Part shown: piece by piece, positions 36,616 through 49,692 of the stretch
How positions within the stretch are numbered: the stretch's first letter is position 1
Layout of the letters: every line of letters begins with the position of its first letter
Origin: Valencia hispanica
Taxonomy: Eukaryota > Chordata > Actinopteri > Cyprinodontiformes > Valenciidae
Direction of reading: 5' to 3'
NCBI GenBank assembly: GCA_963556495.2
Contig: OY747710.1
Span: forward strand, 15,883,500-15,947,499
DNA: 64,000 bases
Made by a program: the position numbers and the translations under genes
Notes under the pieces: model-generated
What the model was told of the DNA's origin: nothing
What the model saw: the letters and a program-made list of their open reading frames with translations, nothing else
Databases searched by the model: none

Positions 36616-39477
36616 AATTTAGTAAGTTACTATGCTATTTATTATAGATCAAGGAGAGAAATCAATATTTTCAAAAATCTGAACTGGGAGTTCAAAGCTT
36701 AACAATAAAAAAGGGAAGATCATTGCATCTCTAACCACCTTCTATCAGCATTTAAACCAGAGGACAGCAGAATAGCAGGAAGAAATTCAGCATGGGAGTA
36801 AATTATACCATAACCTCAGCACCTGATATAAATATTGCCCTTATCTTGTGCTTAGTCTGATGGAGGCCAAACTAATCTCCTGTTTCCATTACAACACCTA
36901 TATTGACTCAAATCTGGAGTCATTTTAAATCATATATCATCAGACATTATATTGTGATGTGTGTCTTCTAACTGGCAATTAGATAGTGAAATAAACTCTC
37001 ATAATGACTGCCACATTCATGTCCCTTCTCTTAACTTACAGATCTCTTCATATGTTATACTGTTATTGGGCTTGCCACAGATAGAGCTACACCATTTTGC
37101 TGATGACAGTGAGAAGGAAAGGGGATTGACGATGAACGCCGCTCCACTTCACTATCATTGTGGAAGAAATGTACAGCTCTTGGACCAGGACTTCGGGAGT
37201 AACACTAACACCCCATTACGAAATTCTTCTTTTCCTGCAGAAACTATAAAAAAGTCAACTGTCACAAAGGCTACAGATGCTCAAGCAAATCTTCTAATTG
37301 TGGCTTCAGAGCAGACAGAATACAATGATAATTTATTTTTTTGTACAGCACAGATGGAGTTTAGAAATCATCCAGAGTGATCAAAACAACATTGATTAAA
37401 TTGTCAGAACATCACCTAGTTTAATAGTGAACCATGCTTAATCACCATTCATTAAATGGAAAGCTGCAGGTACAGCATTCTTTCTGGGTTTACTGTATAT
37501 ACGTCTTCATGTGTGGGACTTTCAGGTTTACACCAGAGGTTTCCCTTTGTCTTCTAACAATCAAAATGCCAAAATCTCTTCAGGTTCATATCCACAAAGC
37601 TTGACTCTTCCTCCTGATTGGTCCAAAGAGATTCTGCAGTCTAACAAGCTTGAACAGACAGGCCAAGTCATGAAGAACTGAGCAGATGGTTCAGTCTTCA
37701 TCAGAGACCAAATGGGATGAGAAGAAATTATCCAAGAGTTAAGAATTAATCTGCCAAAAACCTAAAGAAAAAGTCTTGGGAATATATTTTAAAAATCCCC
37801 AAGAAATTTTCAGCTTCTTAATTTAGTTTACAAATACTTTAAATTCTTTAATACCTTTTTTGTATTTGCTATTAAAATATTTAATTGAGTCATATGTCTA
37901 CTTCCTGTATTCTTATATGTATTCTGCTTTAACACGCAGAACATGCACCTCAGTGCTAAATATTAATAATCAAGAGAAAACACAATCAGATTTTATGACA
38001 AGATCTAAACTTAATGTGCATCATGATTTCAATTAAGATTAAGTTAACAGATTCCACTTTGATTTCAGTGCAGCCTTGCAAGTGTTTCTAAAAGCAAAAT
38101 GAAAGGTTTTTAATCCATGAACCCCTGATATGACTGGTGGATTAAGAACAACGGTTAGTGAGGAGTCCAAAAAATAACTTCTCCAATTTTAACTTTTAAA
38201 ACGTAAAAAGATGGCAAGATACTTCTAAATAATAAAATAGTGTTTTAGCATGTAAACCTATGTGGTTTTCACCCTTTGACAATGACAGTGAACCAGTTTC
38301 TGACAAGTGGGGGCGAGAGGCCAGTCCTCCATAGGGCACCAATAACATGTCATTTAAAAAATGAACACAGTTAAAGTCCTAATTTGCATAGCTTAAATAA
38401 AGTCTATGAACCTGGCTCAGAACAAAATTAAAGCCACATTTAAAATTCACTTCTGATCTGTGTAAACCTTAATTTGTCAAGTAGCTGAAACATCTTGAAG
38501 CCTAAGACACTGACAATAACAAATGCAAACTCTTTGTAACTGAAAATAGGTCTATAGCAAAAAAAGAGAAGTTTAATGCACTTCCCACTTGATTTGGCCT
38601 AAATTTAGCAAAGATGAAGGGAAACCAGGAGGATCTGAGACCATGTGGGCTTTTATAGAGAAACTTCAAAGCACAAAAACAGGAAGGGTAGCTTTGTGTC
38701 CAGACTGACGTTTAAGAAATGACGCCTAGGATTGTCTGTGTGAGTAGATCTGTAAGCATTCAAATGACTTTGCCTTAATCTGAGCCTCTTACACCCAGAG
38801 CATAAATTCAGTTTTATCCTGTAGGTGCTACAACCGTCACCTGTCTACTGTCACCAGGTGATAAAATATCCTTCTGCACAAGATAGCACCTGTCCTACTC
38901 TTGAGAGCATATTACTTCTAAGTCTTCCTCAGAGTTAATACCGGATCTCTACTCTTCTCACCCACGGGAACAGGCCCAGAAGTGCAGCAATAAGCCTGTA
39001 TGCAAATTAAGAAATATATAAAACTGCTTTTCACCCCCACCTTTTTCACAGCACTAATTCTTTTTCTGAAGTACACAGATGATCTTTTTCAACCAGAGTA
39101 GGCCACCAGAGATGGCTCATGCAGCATCTTTTTTGTTAACTCCAGCATTCATCTTCACTGATGGCTGTACATAATGGTGGGCTGTATAAAATAAGAAAAA
39201 TATTCCTTTTGAGTTTGTAAAGGTCACCAAGTTAATGTTTCAGAAAGGTCAATTATTATGTTCATTTGCAACTCCTGGATTGAAAATAAAGACATACAAA
39301 AGCCCTCCTTTGGATAAAAGTCGAATGAATATATGTCAAAGGTACAAAACTAATAAAGCAGTCAGCATGAGGACTTGATTAAAATTGAGTATGGTTCATG
39401 TTTACTATTAGCATTAATATCTTAGTTATAAAACAAAACAGCACTCACAAATGCTTTTGAAAACATAAAACATAAAG
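36616..39477. other. No gene recognised
   Basis: Long unannotated stretch. The 139-codon frame at 36961-37380 begins at GTG, has no recognisable domain and no support. Some T- and A-rich runs; no repeat ends identified. Confidence 0.45.
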
Positions 39478-39595
39478 TCTGCGATGGACTGGCTACCTGT
39501 CCAGGGTGTACCCCACCTGATGATTGCTTGAGATAGGCACCAGCCCACAGCCCTGCATGGAATAGACGGTATAGACAATGGATGAATGAAACATA
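39478..39595. repeat. Short interspersed repeat fragment with GATG-like tail
   Basis: TGCGATGGACTGGCTACCTG, then CCAGGGTGTACCCCACC, GATAGGCACCAGCCC and a CGGTATAGACAATGGATGAA end. This block is widespread in fish and other vertebrate genomes. I cannot say from memory whether it is a SINE or the tail of a LINE. About 118 bp. Confidence 0.6.
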
Positions 39596-39597
39596 AA

Positions 39598-40555
39598 GTA
39601 GAGATTGACTGATACGGGTTTTTCTAATGCCGATGGCCAATATGTGCTGCCAAGTTTTTTTGCCTTATTTGCATGCTAAAATGTCACACTAATTACAACA
39701 GTGAATGCACAACATTTCTGAACCTAATCAGTTTTTAAACACTTAATTTATCCAAGTTGATCAAACAAATCAATAAACTGATGAAGTATTAAAGCTGCTA
39801 TACCGAATCTGCAGAACAAGCTAACTTTTCAACATAAAAACAGTCACAGAACTCTCACCCGTCCAGTCGGCTATCTTCCCTTTGCCACACACCCCTGATA
39901 TGGGAACGTGCATTGCCACAGTAAATGAGAGAGCGCAAAACACCAGTCTCAGTTTTCAAGAACTCATATAATGGAAAAGTCTTTATTTCGTGACTTCAAA
40001 TGGCGTTTTTCTTTTTGGGACTCTGATAGTTTGTCCCAAAGTTGAAGTGGTAGCAGCCGGCTGTTTCTCCTCTCTGACATTATTGAGCAGAGAAACTCTC
40101 ACACCATTGGTGTTCTGTTACAAAATGTGCGAGCGTATAATGAGTGGAGGACCCAGGTAGATGCGGCAGTGCATATGTCCGGTGAGACAGACAACCGGAT
40201 GGTCCAATCGTTGGTTTCGGACCGAGCCATGTTATTGGCTGGGGTTTTTAGACAAAATGCAACAGAACCACTTAATTATGTTTTTGTTTTTTTTATCTCC
40301 ACAAAATATTTATAGCTATGCTATGTTAGAACGTTGTTAAGAAGCATGAAAAAAAGTAAGGTAGCTTGTTTTGCTGATTTGCCATAGCAGCTAAAACATG
40401 TAAATAAAAATAAATGCTGGATTAGATTTTTGCTAAACCATCAGACCGCAAATACTGAACAGAGGAAATCAGCACTACTAAAGAGATATATTGGCAGATG
40501 CAGATATCTAAAAAACTGTAAATATCTGCCCGATCTATTGGCCAATCAAAGTATT
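39598..40555. mobile_element. Possible hAT-like non-autonomous element
   Basis: The left edge TAGAGATTGACTGATACGGG, with GATGGCCAATATG, and the right edge (reverse complement TAGACAATACTTTGATTGGC, with CCAATAGATCGGGCAGATAT) look like decayed inverted ends of the fish TAGAGATGCACCGATCGG type. The interior has no transposase. Boundaries are approximate and no duplication was confirmed. Confidence 0.4.
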
Positions 40556-42917
40556 GTCTATCCCCAACAAAGCATTAAAGTAATGTCCAGCAATAATTAG
40601 GTAAGAACAATCCAATTTGATATCATCAAAGAACATTTCTAAGAAAAAGATGGCAGTTGGAGTGGCCTGTATAGTGTTACAAGAAGGTGGAGGTATGATA
40701 AACGATACTCGAGCTTGTATTTTTTTATAGATCTTGATCAAAAGTTTGTTAAAGATAATCTCAGGAAAAAAAGACAGTATAAAGTAACAACACCTGCCCC
40801 TTTGATGTGAGGGTGGTTAAATGAATCCTGAGGATGGAGAAGCAAAGAACATGCAGCAAAAGGACCTGTTCCTTTGTTGTGTGTATAATGTATGAAATCA
40901 GGTAATAGTGAGACTGCAGAATGGTCACTGAATATTGGCAATAGCATCTGCTTTTTCATGTCTGTCCTTGAACATGATGGGAAACTTATTATAGTACAAT
41001 CTCTTAAAGAAACTGCACTTACTCTCTGCTTAAATAGCCTTGAAAGGCAGCTGCATTTCCCTGAGAACTAGAAGTGTGTATCCACCATATATCATGTTAC
41101 CACTGTCACAATAATAAAAGTAATATGTCATTTTTTCTAAATCCCTTGGAGCCTTATTTTAATCTTTGAAAAACAAAAAAAGATACAGTAACACAGTATA
41201 GTTCCCTGTAAGACTGTCAGAAAAGAGGATTTTGGTACCAACAAGGTAATTACACAGAGTTGGTAAAAAGTATTTAATTACCTGAAGGAAAGTTAAGAGG
41301 AATATTGTTGAAGTGCATTTTATAGTCTTTAAAAAAAGTCAAACTAGTTTGATTTAAAACCCTTGCTCATTGATGTAGCTACGTTTGATTACACTCCAAC
41401 TCTATTAAAGAAGGGCTTTAGAAATTCAACAAACATTTATGGCATTGCAACTTCATACATGAATTGGAACATGTTTTTGACCTGCTGTTAGTTAATTTTA
41501 GATGTGTATTTGTAGCCCATGGAGTACAGTAAGCTGCAGTTTGTTTACCATATGTGCCTGTGAAGAAAATAAGGCTTTAAAAAACCTATGCACTCAACAT
41601 TTTAGGCCTTCCTGGGAACCATACAGTGAAGAGACCACACAGATATTGTATTTCCTGCATGACTAGGCAAGAAGACTAGTTCAAGGTTTGAATGTGACTG
41701 ATACGTGAGCTTCTTTAAAAACCTGAACCTCAAATGTTGCAAGGCAGAGCTGTAGAAAAAAGGTAGATTTTTCTTCTTTCTGGTTGTATGGGTTTCCTTG
41801 GTGACCCCATTTTTTACACCTGCCTTTAAAGTGTGATCTAACGGTAGCATAGCTAAATGAGTTTTCTGACTTCAAACAGACCACCGAAAGAGATGACACA
41901 GCAACGTACAGTTATATGGACTGATCATGAGCCGCATGACACAAGCTACATGTCAGCAGCTCCGGTGAGCAGTCAGTCAGCTCAGGCATATTCTGCCTCT
42001 CTGAAACACAAACTACGCTACAAGATCTTGGGTATTAAAAGCATTTCGTGCAGAGAATCAAATCAAGTGGATGAATTCACAATAGGAATCACAACTCCAA
42101 CTGAGAACAGCTTGAGAGTAATCAATCAGTTTTTTCTTTATTCTTGTGTCTCCATCCCTGTGGACTGCACCACTTTAACGCATAACTGATTTTTTTTTAA
42201 ATGACGAGCTCCACATTACTAGAGAATGGATGGAAAGATTCCTTTAAGAGAAGTAAAACTCTGATAACAGCTATGAGTTAGTCCTCGGTTTATTTTTGCT
42301 CTGAATTTAGAATAGAATAATGTGAACTCCATGGTGGAGAAAAGATTACACGAACCCTGCGATCTGTGGACTTTTTTGCCAAAGGTGTGCTGTTAACAAA
42401 GGCTGCTCCTTAAGCCTAAGGGACATTATGTGTTCTTGTTCTTTCCTCACACAGACAACGAAGCGTCACTACCACAGGTGGAGTTTATGCGTTAACTCGC
42501 TTCCTGGGGCAATCTCCCCTTTGTGCCGCTCCACTCCAAGAGGATAAATAGGGAGGGATAAGAGGGAAGCCATGCATTCAGATGGCAGGGACATGAAGTA
42601 ACGGGGCACACCAGATCAAAGAAACAAAGATGAGGCAAGAACAGAGGACATCTGTGAAATATGCAGAACAATAAGAAGCTGAAACACTTAGCCACGGCCA
42701 AAACCTGGGTAGAAACTCATGATGCAAGGCTTTTTGCTTTTCACATTATCAAGAAAACTTGAGCATTTGCAAAAATAATAATATTGCAATGAGTAAAATG
42801 ATTGCAATTGACCCACATTTTTCTCATTCTTCCTACTTCTTGATTATTCTATTGATCTCACCACTCTCCCTGAGATTTAGCATCTTGGTCACTAATGTTG
42901 TGCTTCATATCGCCATC
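40556..42917. other. No gene recognised
   Basis: Unrecognised frames at 41602-41850, 41857-42189 and 42492-42701 overlap others on the opposite strand or lack any domain. No repeat ends identified. Confidence 0.45.
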
Positions 42918-43200
42918 ATATATCCATCCACCCACTGTCTACACCCCCTTATCTTTATGGGGTCGCCGGAACACTGGTGCCCATCTCCAGATCTCTACTG
43001 GTCACTGGGTGAGAAGCCAGAAGGGGAAAAGGTTTCCAGTTCAGAAATACACAGGACAAACAATCATATGCACATATTCGCTTCTAGGGGCATTTTACAG
43101 ACCAGTAGTCTAACATGCATCGTTTTGGACAGCAAGAAGACACCGGAGTACCTGCAGAGAACTCACAGGGAGCATGTGCAAACTTCATACTCAATGATCA
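42918..43200. repeat. Interspersed repeat with ATCC start
   Basis: Begins ATATCCATCCACCCACTGTC, then TTATGGGGTCGCCGG, CAAACAATCATATGCACA, TAACATGCATCGTTTTGGAC and GGAGTACCTGCAGAGAACTC, ending near GTGCAAACTTCATAC. This is a degraded copy of a very common fish repeat, likely related to the tail block at 39478-39595 but read on the other strand. It accounts for the frame at 42759-43244. Confidence 0.6.
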
Positions 43201-44339
43201 CTGCTATTACTCACTTTAGATTCACAACCATGAGATGCACTTAAAGAAAGCCACTCGTGGACATGTTGCCAGTGTAGAGGAAAAATAAAACCTAAACTGC
43301 AGGATTTTCACAAAAAGGTATTGCAATTAAATGTAAACAGGGTGATCAGTCTTGGGTCTGGTTTGAGTGGGCAAAACGTTTTGCTGGATTCTGTTTTTCT
43401 GTCTTTTCTGTAAGAAAATCCGTATTAATCTCCTCACTGCTGAAGAAGTCATTCCATTCATTATTGATCACCCAATCAGAGATGGATTATGGGTAACTAT
43501 GTCAAGTTACTAAGCAAATGAGATACAGATTCTATAACTTTTTTCTATCACAGGCAAGGGACCAAAAAATGTAAACAATATATCATTTTACATTAAATAT
43601 CTTGCATATGTTCACTCATTGTTTACACATCAGCCAATGTGCTGGTTAGGTTACCAAGCATGAACTATTTTACAAAGCTCTCTGATTTTCTCTATTTGCC
43701 AAATAAGATCATTTAAGATAAATGTTTAAATGATTGAATCTTAAAGTCCAGTTAGAAAGTAAGATGAAAGCTGTTTTTGTGTATGAAAAGTCAGATCTGA
43801 GGTATTCTCTGCTCTCCACCACCAACTAGTGCATCCAAGCAGTCATTTTTGATTGTGTTTAGGATTTCAATTTCGATATATTTTGCAGTTTCATTTTTAT
43901 AATGTTCACATCTCTCGAGAACCGGTGTCTCGATACCTCTTCGTTATCGACTGCTGAATGATGCCTGGACAGCAGCAGGTCTGGGCTCCATTAACCACCA
44001 ACTGAGCACAAGGACATGCTCTTCAGCCATAACGGCACATTTCAGTCAGAAAAAGGCATTTTCTTGGCGGGGAAGAGCAATGCTCAGCAGACCTGACCCT
44101 ATAGCTCATTCATCCTCCATTATAGTTTGCTCCAAACCTCTGCTTATGTGCTCAGAGAGGTCTGGCCCATCAGCTAATTGTGTTCGAATAAATACCACGA
44201 AACAAATCGACAGCTGGGTTCTTCCGGTGTCATGCGGATGATGTGTAAACATCTGAGGTTTGGCAGGTTTGTTGCTACACACAGAAACATTCAGTCATCT
44301 GCGGTAAATGGCGCTAATCTCTGATCCACCTGAGCTGTT
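43201..44339. other. No gene recognised
   Basis: No coding or repeat signature. A CGAGAACCGGTGTCTCG patch near 43916 is a short near-palindrome. Confidence 0.45.
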
Positions 44340-44700
44340 AGACACGCACAGCAGCTCTGCTGATGAAGCAGTGAGGGTGAAAAATAATTGAATTTCCCCA
44401 GGACACAAATGGGGAGATTTTTATTCATTCGTTATCATCTAATTGACTACTGCGTGTAGACTTTCTAACCTGTCTCTCCTATTAATGTGCTGCTTTTTAT
44501 GTGCTTAATTAATGACCAATGCAACTTCATAAAACCACTCAATTACATCTGGAATTGAAAAAGCCACAGCAGCTCTCGCGCTATGCTGCACCACTGGGAA
44601 TGCCAAGGAGATATTAATCAGCCAAATGGAATTCAGCGAGACAGACTTAGTGCTAGGGACCGAATTAGATTATTTTTCATACTGTTGTCATTCTGCTTCT
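44340..44700. promoter_or_regulatory. Candidate conserved non-coding element
   Basis: Complex non-coding sequence dense in homeodomain-like cores: TAATTGAATTT near 44385, ATCTAATTGACTACTG near 44437, CTTAATTAATGACC near 44504. No frame and no transposon resemblance. The resemblance to vertebrate developmental enhancers is by texture only. Confidence 0.3.
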
Positions 44701-46259
44701 GTGGCAGTATTGCAGTTCAACTTCTCCTCTTGACCTAAAATCCACTTTGAATCAACTTAGCTGTCGACAATCAGCTACTCTACTCCAGTCCCCCCCCCCC
44801 CCCCCCCCCACTTTTCTGAAACTGAACAACCCACAGTATCTGTCTGAAATGTGCGAAGTCATATTCAATGTACTTATTTGGTGAAGAGCTGGTGTTTTGT
44901 AGACAGGCAATAGGCATACACACATAGGAGAGCATGTTTATCTCCCTAGCTCATGTTTAGTGAGGACTGGCACCCAAACCAATTCTGCAGGGTCTTGTTC
45001 TGAATAAAAAGGCTTTATGGCCAACACAGACTGAATTCAAAATACCTTCTTGGCAATATGATATATACAATATGCAGTATGGTTTGAAAAAATAATGCCA
45101 TCAACCCAAACATGTACATTTTCAGCTTAATCCCCAGAAAAGTAATAAGAAAGACCTCTGAATTCAGTTTGACTGTGAGCTCATTATACACAGAACATCA
45201 AATATGCTTTTTTACTTGCTTCTGTGTCACATGCTAACTCATGAAAACAAAGGATTTTTTAAAAGGGGGGGGGGTGGTATTATGCAAAATGGACTTTCTG
45301 AAGCTTAATATCCTGAGAACCTTTCTTTCCCTCATTAAAAACATACCTGAAGTGTTGCTCTGACCCATTCACTCATGTTAGAGTAATCTGCCGGTAGTTC
45401 TCGGGGTTGCTGAAACACCTGCTCCCACCTATCCCCGTCTTTTCCACCCATCTCCTCCTCCAACCTGACGTACTCAGCCGAGAGCCTCCCCCCTGCAGAG
45501 CTCCCCTACCCCTCCCCACCTCACGCAACTCCTGCTGAGTCCCAGGTGCAGTAATTATAACACACCAGCTGCAGCTGCGAGTCTTTTGTGGGATTTTTTT
45601 TTCTGACTCCGTGCATGCTGAGATGATGAACAGTATGTGACGAGCTGAAGGGGGAGAGTCAGAAAGAGTAGGAGGGTCTTAGAGAGGCACAGGCAAAAAT
45701 CAAGGAGTCCAATACGGAAGTAAATTTATTTAAGGTGGATTTGGATATATGACGGACTTTTAAAAGACTTAAGGTGACAATTTTATTGGAGTGTGCAATA
45801 GAAGGGTAATATGTGCCTGGAAGAAGCATAATACCCCCTCTTTAAAATCTGAATAATGTGGGGGTAAGGCTATTTCTTGTAGACTTAAATGACTTGCATT
45901 GAAATATTCGCCTGCTGTTATAAGTGTATTTTACTGTGATCTGAATGCGGTACCAAGTCTGCACAACACAAAACCAGCCCCTAGTCCAGTCACACATAGA
46001 TCTCCATTTCCAGGAGGGCATTGATTGCATCCAAATCCATAAGAATAAATAATGTCATGGTTAAAGTTGGCTCATTAACCTCCTAAATAATACTAGATAA
46101 TGTACTCAGGCAATAGCAGTGGTTTCTTGAAATGAAATAAATTATTTTCCACTAAGAATGCAAAACATCCACAATGAAAGTATGCCTCAGGTAAAATAAC
46201 AATCTAAGCTTCAAAATTGGTTTTCAAATCAAAAGTATAATAGGAACACTTGTGAATTG
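44701..46259. other. No gene recognised; C20 tract
   Basis: Contains a run of 20 C (44790-44809) and a C-rich polypyrimidine stretch near 45420-45540. No gene, CpG-island-like cluster or promoter was evident. Confidence 0.45.
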
Positions 46260-46560
46260 CATTTTAAGCTCTTTTCCTCCTCCTCACAGTGACAAATAGG
46301 ATGTTTTAGAATAGAATGAGCACTGAAGCTTATAAAATGAGACCCCAAGGCTGAGAGCTATGAAAAGTTTAAATGAAAGGCCCTGATGCCACAAGGCTGA
46401 CATCATTAAAAGCAACCTAACGGTCTGCATGGATTTAATTTGTTTGACCTGTGTTATATCCTCGCAGCCTGACATAAAAATAAATAATAAAATCACCAAA
46501 GCACCTTTTATCATTTCTCTAAACAAGACTCCTATTTAGGTTTGTGCTCATTTGGGTCTG
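46260..46560. promoter_or_regulatory. Candidate conserved non-coding block
   Basis: Balanced non-coding sequence with ATGGATTTAATTTG (46428) and CATCATTAAAAG-type cores and no transposon look. Low-confidence inference; the overlapping frame 46284-46526 has no domain. Confidence 0.2.
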
Positions 46561-47845
46561 TCCCAAAGCTTTTCCAGGCTAAGTCTAATTACTGCAGCAA
46601 GAATGCTATGTATAGCTACAAACACTAATTGAACAGCTTTTATATGGAAGGAAAATGCACATTTACACAGAGCAAAAGTGGAAACTCATCAAGGACGGCA
46701 GTAGAGAAAGGGAAATAGGGCCATACACTTTCCCTGCTGTAGAAAAGACCAATTGTTTCCTTAATCATGTTTTAATTCAAGCAGTCAACAAAATTAAACC
46801 TTATAAGCTCAGCTTAGCTTCAGGCCTAAAATACAAGCCATCTTCAGGTTGACTGACAGTCTTATGCACTCAGTAAGTTATTATTTGCACGACACAAATA
46901 AATGTTAAATAGGGCTGCACTCTCTGATGCATGTAAACGTTCCAACAAGCTATAATACACAATGTGTGAGCTGTTGGTTGTGAGATGTAGTTTTACCCGA
47001 TGCCTCTTAATTCCACGGTAAAACTGAAAGCAGAGAGCATAGTGTAGCCAAGTACAGTTATTTTAACTCTACACAAATGGGATTAGGTGTTTGTACACAG
47101 AGCAGAATGGGGGGTTTGGGAATGGGAGCTTTCCTTTCACTGCTAAGCCTGCAGCGGAGGCTACAGAGCGAAGCAGGTTACTCTGCGATTATGATGATCC
47201 ACTTTGATCTGGGGAATGAAATTTCTTCCAAGACCACTTTTCAGTTCTCAAGAAAAAAAGAGACAAACAGATAAAAATGCAAGAGTTGCCACACGTCTTA
47301 CACAGACAGAAGAACACACACACTTTAAACATCAAACATTTACTAAAGCATATTTGCCTGACACGAGTATGACCATTAAAAAAAGAAATCTATTAAATAT
47401 TTGCTTAAAATTTCTTCTAACCAATACAGCTTTCCTTGAATGAGCTTCACCAATTCATCAAACCAGCCTCCAAACACCAAACATAAAACATGTTAATTAT
47501 TAACAAGTTAAATACTCACTTCATAAAATGTAAATAATATAATTTTCTTTATATATTTACTGAGATTATAAATATAAACCGCTCTTAATTTAGATAAAAA
47601 CAAGAATTTACATTTATGTAGGATTTTATGACATCCAGGCCAGATGGTGAATCAAACTCTTCAAACACATGCAATCATGTTGAAATTGTAGAAAACCCTG
47701 TTACATAGTCAGTTTTGTTAAAAAGAAATGCTGACATATCCATGTTTAATCTTTTTTATTTGTTTATTTCTGGAAAAGAAAGTTATTTTATTGTAGGTAA
47801 GCATCACAAATAAAATGTTTTTGTCATTAAACAAAAGACAGCCAA
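46561..47845. other. No gene recognised
   Basis: AT-rich with short, unrelated open frames (46655-46852, 47077-47274, 47204-47443). None is recognisable. Confidence 0.5.
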
Positions 47846-48660
47846 CTGGGTTTTTTTGATGGAAAAAACATAAATTCTGTGAGATACTTCTTGTAGCCCT
47901 CTACCAGTTTCAAACATTATTCTGAGAAAAGTTTGTCCAAGTTGTTTCAAGTCACCTTATAGCATCTCATGAATATCAAAATCTGCCATTTGACTCCGCT
48001 CATCATCTTAACTCTCAGCCACTCTTTGTTGGATTTACTGGTATGTTTTTGGAATAGGAATCTGCTTCAGCTTCAATTTGTTTTGGGGTTTTTTAACGGA
48101 TCTTATGTTTTTCTCAAGCACCACCTGATACATGGTAGGATTCATGGTGATTCTATGATGGTGAATTGGCCAGGTGCAGCAAAGTTACCAAATCATGACA
48201 CTTCCTCTTTGATGTTTCACAGTGTGTACAAGGTTCCTTTCTTTGACTGCTGTATTAGTGCAAGCCTCTCGTGTCCTCTGTTGTTGTGTCTGAATAACTA
48301 AATTTTAGGTTCAATGGTCCGAAAAACATAATTTTAGAAGTCCTCATCTTTGTCTACTTTCAGTCCAACAAACTTTAGTCTGGCCCTCATGTTTTCCTTA
48401 AAGAACAACAAGTTCTCCTGTCACCTCCCATCAAAGTTGATCTTGTGGAGGAGTTGTATGAAGTAGTTGGCTATGACTAGCTTGCTTCCTCTCTGTCCTA
48501 TAACATCTGATAATTTAGGTCAAGACATACAGTATTTTGTGCTCTGTTTAGGTAACTTTTAGCAGATAAAAATTTAAGAAAAGTATTTCTAATTATTTTA
48601 AATGGTGTATTTTATCTGCACATGCTGCTTTACTTAGGTCTCCCACAGACAGGGAAGAAA
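47846..48660 (-). mobile_element. Old Tc1-like element, decayed, antisense
   Basis: Read on the minus strand, decayed blocks of Tc1 transposase appear in the right order on the plus-strand map. CATCTCATGAATATCAAAAT near 47963 is the antisense of the SPDLNPIE region. CAGCCACTCTTTGTTGG near 48016 and CTGCTTCAGCTTCAA near 48063 are downstream linker. CAAATCATGACACTTCC near 48190 and TTCACAGTGTGTACAAGGTT near 48217 are the GGGSVMVWG region. GGTTCAATGGTCCGAAA near 48309 is the SDET region. TTTAGTCTGGCCCTCATG near 48374 precedes it. Frames are thoroughly broken. The frame 47969-48301 (plus) is a shadow of this. The identification rests on remembered family sequence and should be checked by alignment. 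Confidence 0.55.
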
Positions 48661-48834
48661 TGATCTCTCTCCATCAGTGCTTGTTCTTGGTGAATATCAT
48701 TCTATAGAGTGGAAAAGAGTTGGGGAAATCCAGCATTTGTTAGATCCACATACTAAAAGGTTTTATGATATTCCATGTTTTACAGTGGAGTCCCTTTTTC
48801 TACTTCTTTGCTAAACTTCTACAGACTTTTCCAT

Positions 48835-49680
48835 CCATCCCATCCATCTATTTTCTTCCGCTTATCCGGGCTCGGGTCGCGGGGGCAGCAGCCTAAGCAA
48901 AGAGACCCAGACTTCCCTCTCCCCAGCCACTTGTTCCAGCTCCTCGGGAGGAACCCCAAGGCGCTCCCAGGCCAGCCGAGAAACATAGTCCCTCCAGCGT
49001 GTCCTGGGCCTTCCCCTGGGCCTCCTCCCGGTGAGATGTGCCTGAAACACCTCACCAGGGAGGCGTCCAGGAGGCATCCTGACCAGATGCCCGAGCCACC
49101 TCAACTGACTCCTCTCGATGTGGAGAAGCAGCGGCTCTACTCTGAGCCCCCTCCGGATGACTGAGCTTCTCACCCTATCTCTAAGGGAGAGCCCAGACAC
49201 TCTGCGGAGGAAACTCATTTCAGCCGCTTGTATCCGTGATCTCGTTCTTTCGGTCACCACCCAGAGTTCGTGACTATAGATGAGGGTAGGAACGTAGATC
49301 GACCGGTAAATCGAGAGCTTCGCCTTTCGGCTCAGCTTTCTCTTCACCACGACAGACCGGTAAAGCGCCCGCATAACTGCAGATGCCCCACCAATCCGTC
49401 TATCGATCTCCCGCTCCATTTTTCCCTCTTTCGTGAACAAGACCCCCAGATACTTAAACTCCTCCACTTGGGGAAGGACCCCATCCCCGACCCGGAGAAG
49501 GCACCCCACCCTTTTCCGGCTCAAGACCATGGCCTCGGATTTGGAGGTGCTGATTCTCATCCCAGCCGCTTCACACTCGGCTGCGAACCGTTCCAGCGAA
49601 AGCTGTAGATCACGTTCCGATGAAGCCAACAGGACCACGTCATCTGCAAAAAGCAGAGACCCGATCCTGAGGCCAGTGAG
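48835..49680 (-). mobile_element. Rex3-type RTE LINE, 5'-truncated, young
   Basis: An 846-bp 3' copy on the minus strand. It ends in CCCGGATAAGCGGAAGAAAA, then GATGGATGGGATGG, the short tandem-repeat tail of Rex3. Both sides carry AGACTTTTCCAT (48823-48834 and 49681-49692), a perfect 12-bp target duplication. The coding part is fully open. Rex3 is a fish RTE retrotransposon usually found as severely 5'-truncated copies, as here. The unbroken frame and exact duplication make it one of the youngest insertions in the window. Confidence 0.92.
48862..49680 (-). pseudogene. Rex3 reverse transcriptase, C-terminal part (open)
   Basis: The frame is open on the minus strand to the stop at 48862. It begins at LTGLRIGSLL, just before the catalytic FADD box (residues 15-18 of the extended frame), followed by VVLLASS. 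Then come the typical AECEAAGMRIS block, EEFKYLGVLF, VKRKLSRKAKLSIYRS and a basic tail with GRRPRGRPRTRWRD, ending LLPPRPEPG. Only the second half of RT and the C-terminal domain remain; endonuclease and RT fingers are missing by truncation. The apparent start MEKS at 49692 is encoded by the target-site duplication, not by Rex3. It cannot retrotranspose alone. Frames at 48775-49164, 49270-49608 and 49433-49753 (plus) are shadows of it. Confidence 0.9.
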
Positions 49681-49692
49681 AGACTTTTCCAT

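Noticed and set aside
36961..37380. 139-codon open frame, one of the longer ones outside transposons
   Set aside because: It starts at GTG, has no recognisable domain, no upstream signal and no coding-like context; likely chance.
42759..43244. 161-codon plus-strand frame
   Set aside because: Its second half is a known-type interspersed repeat (42918-43200); the first half has no domain.
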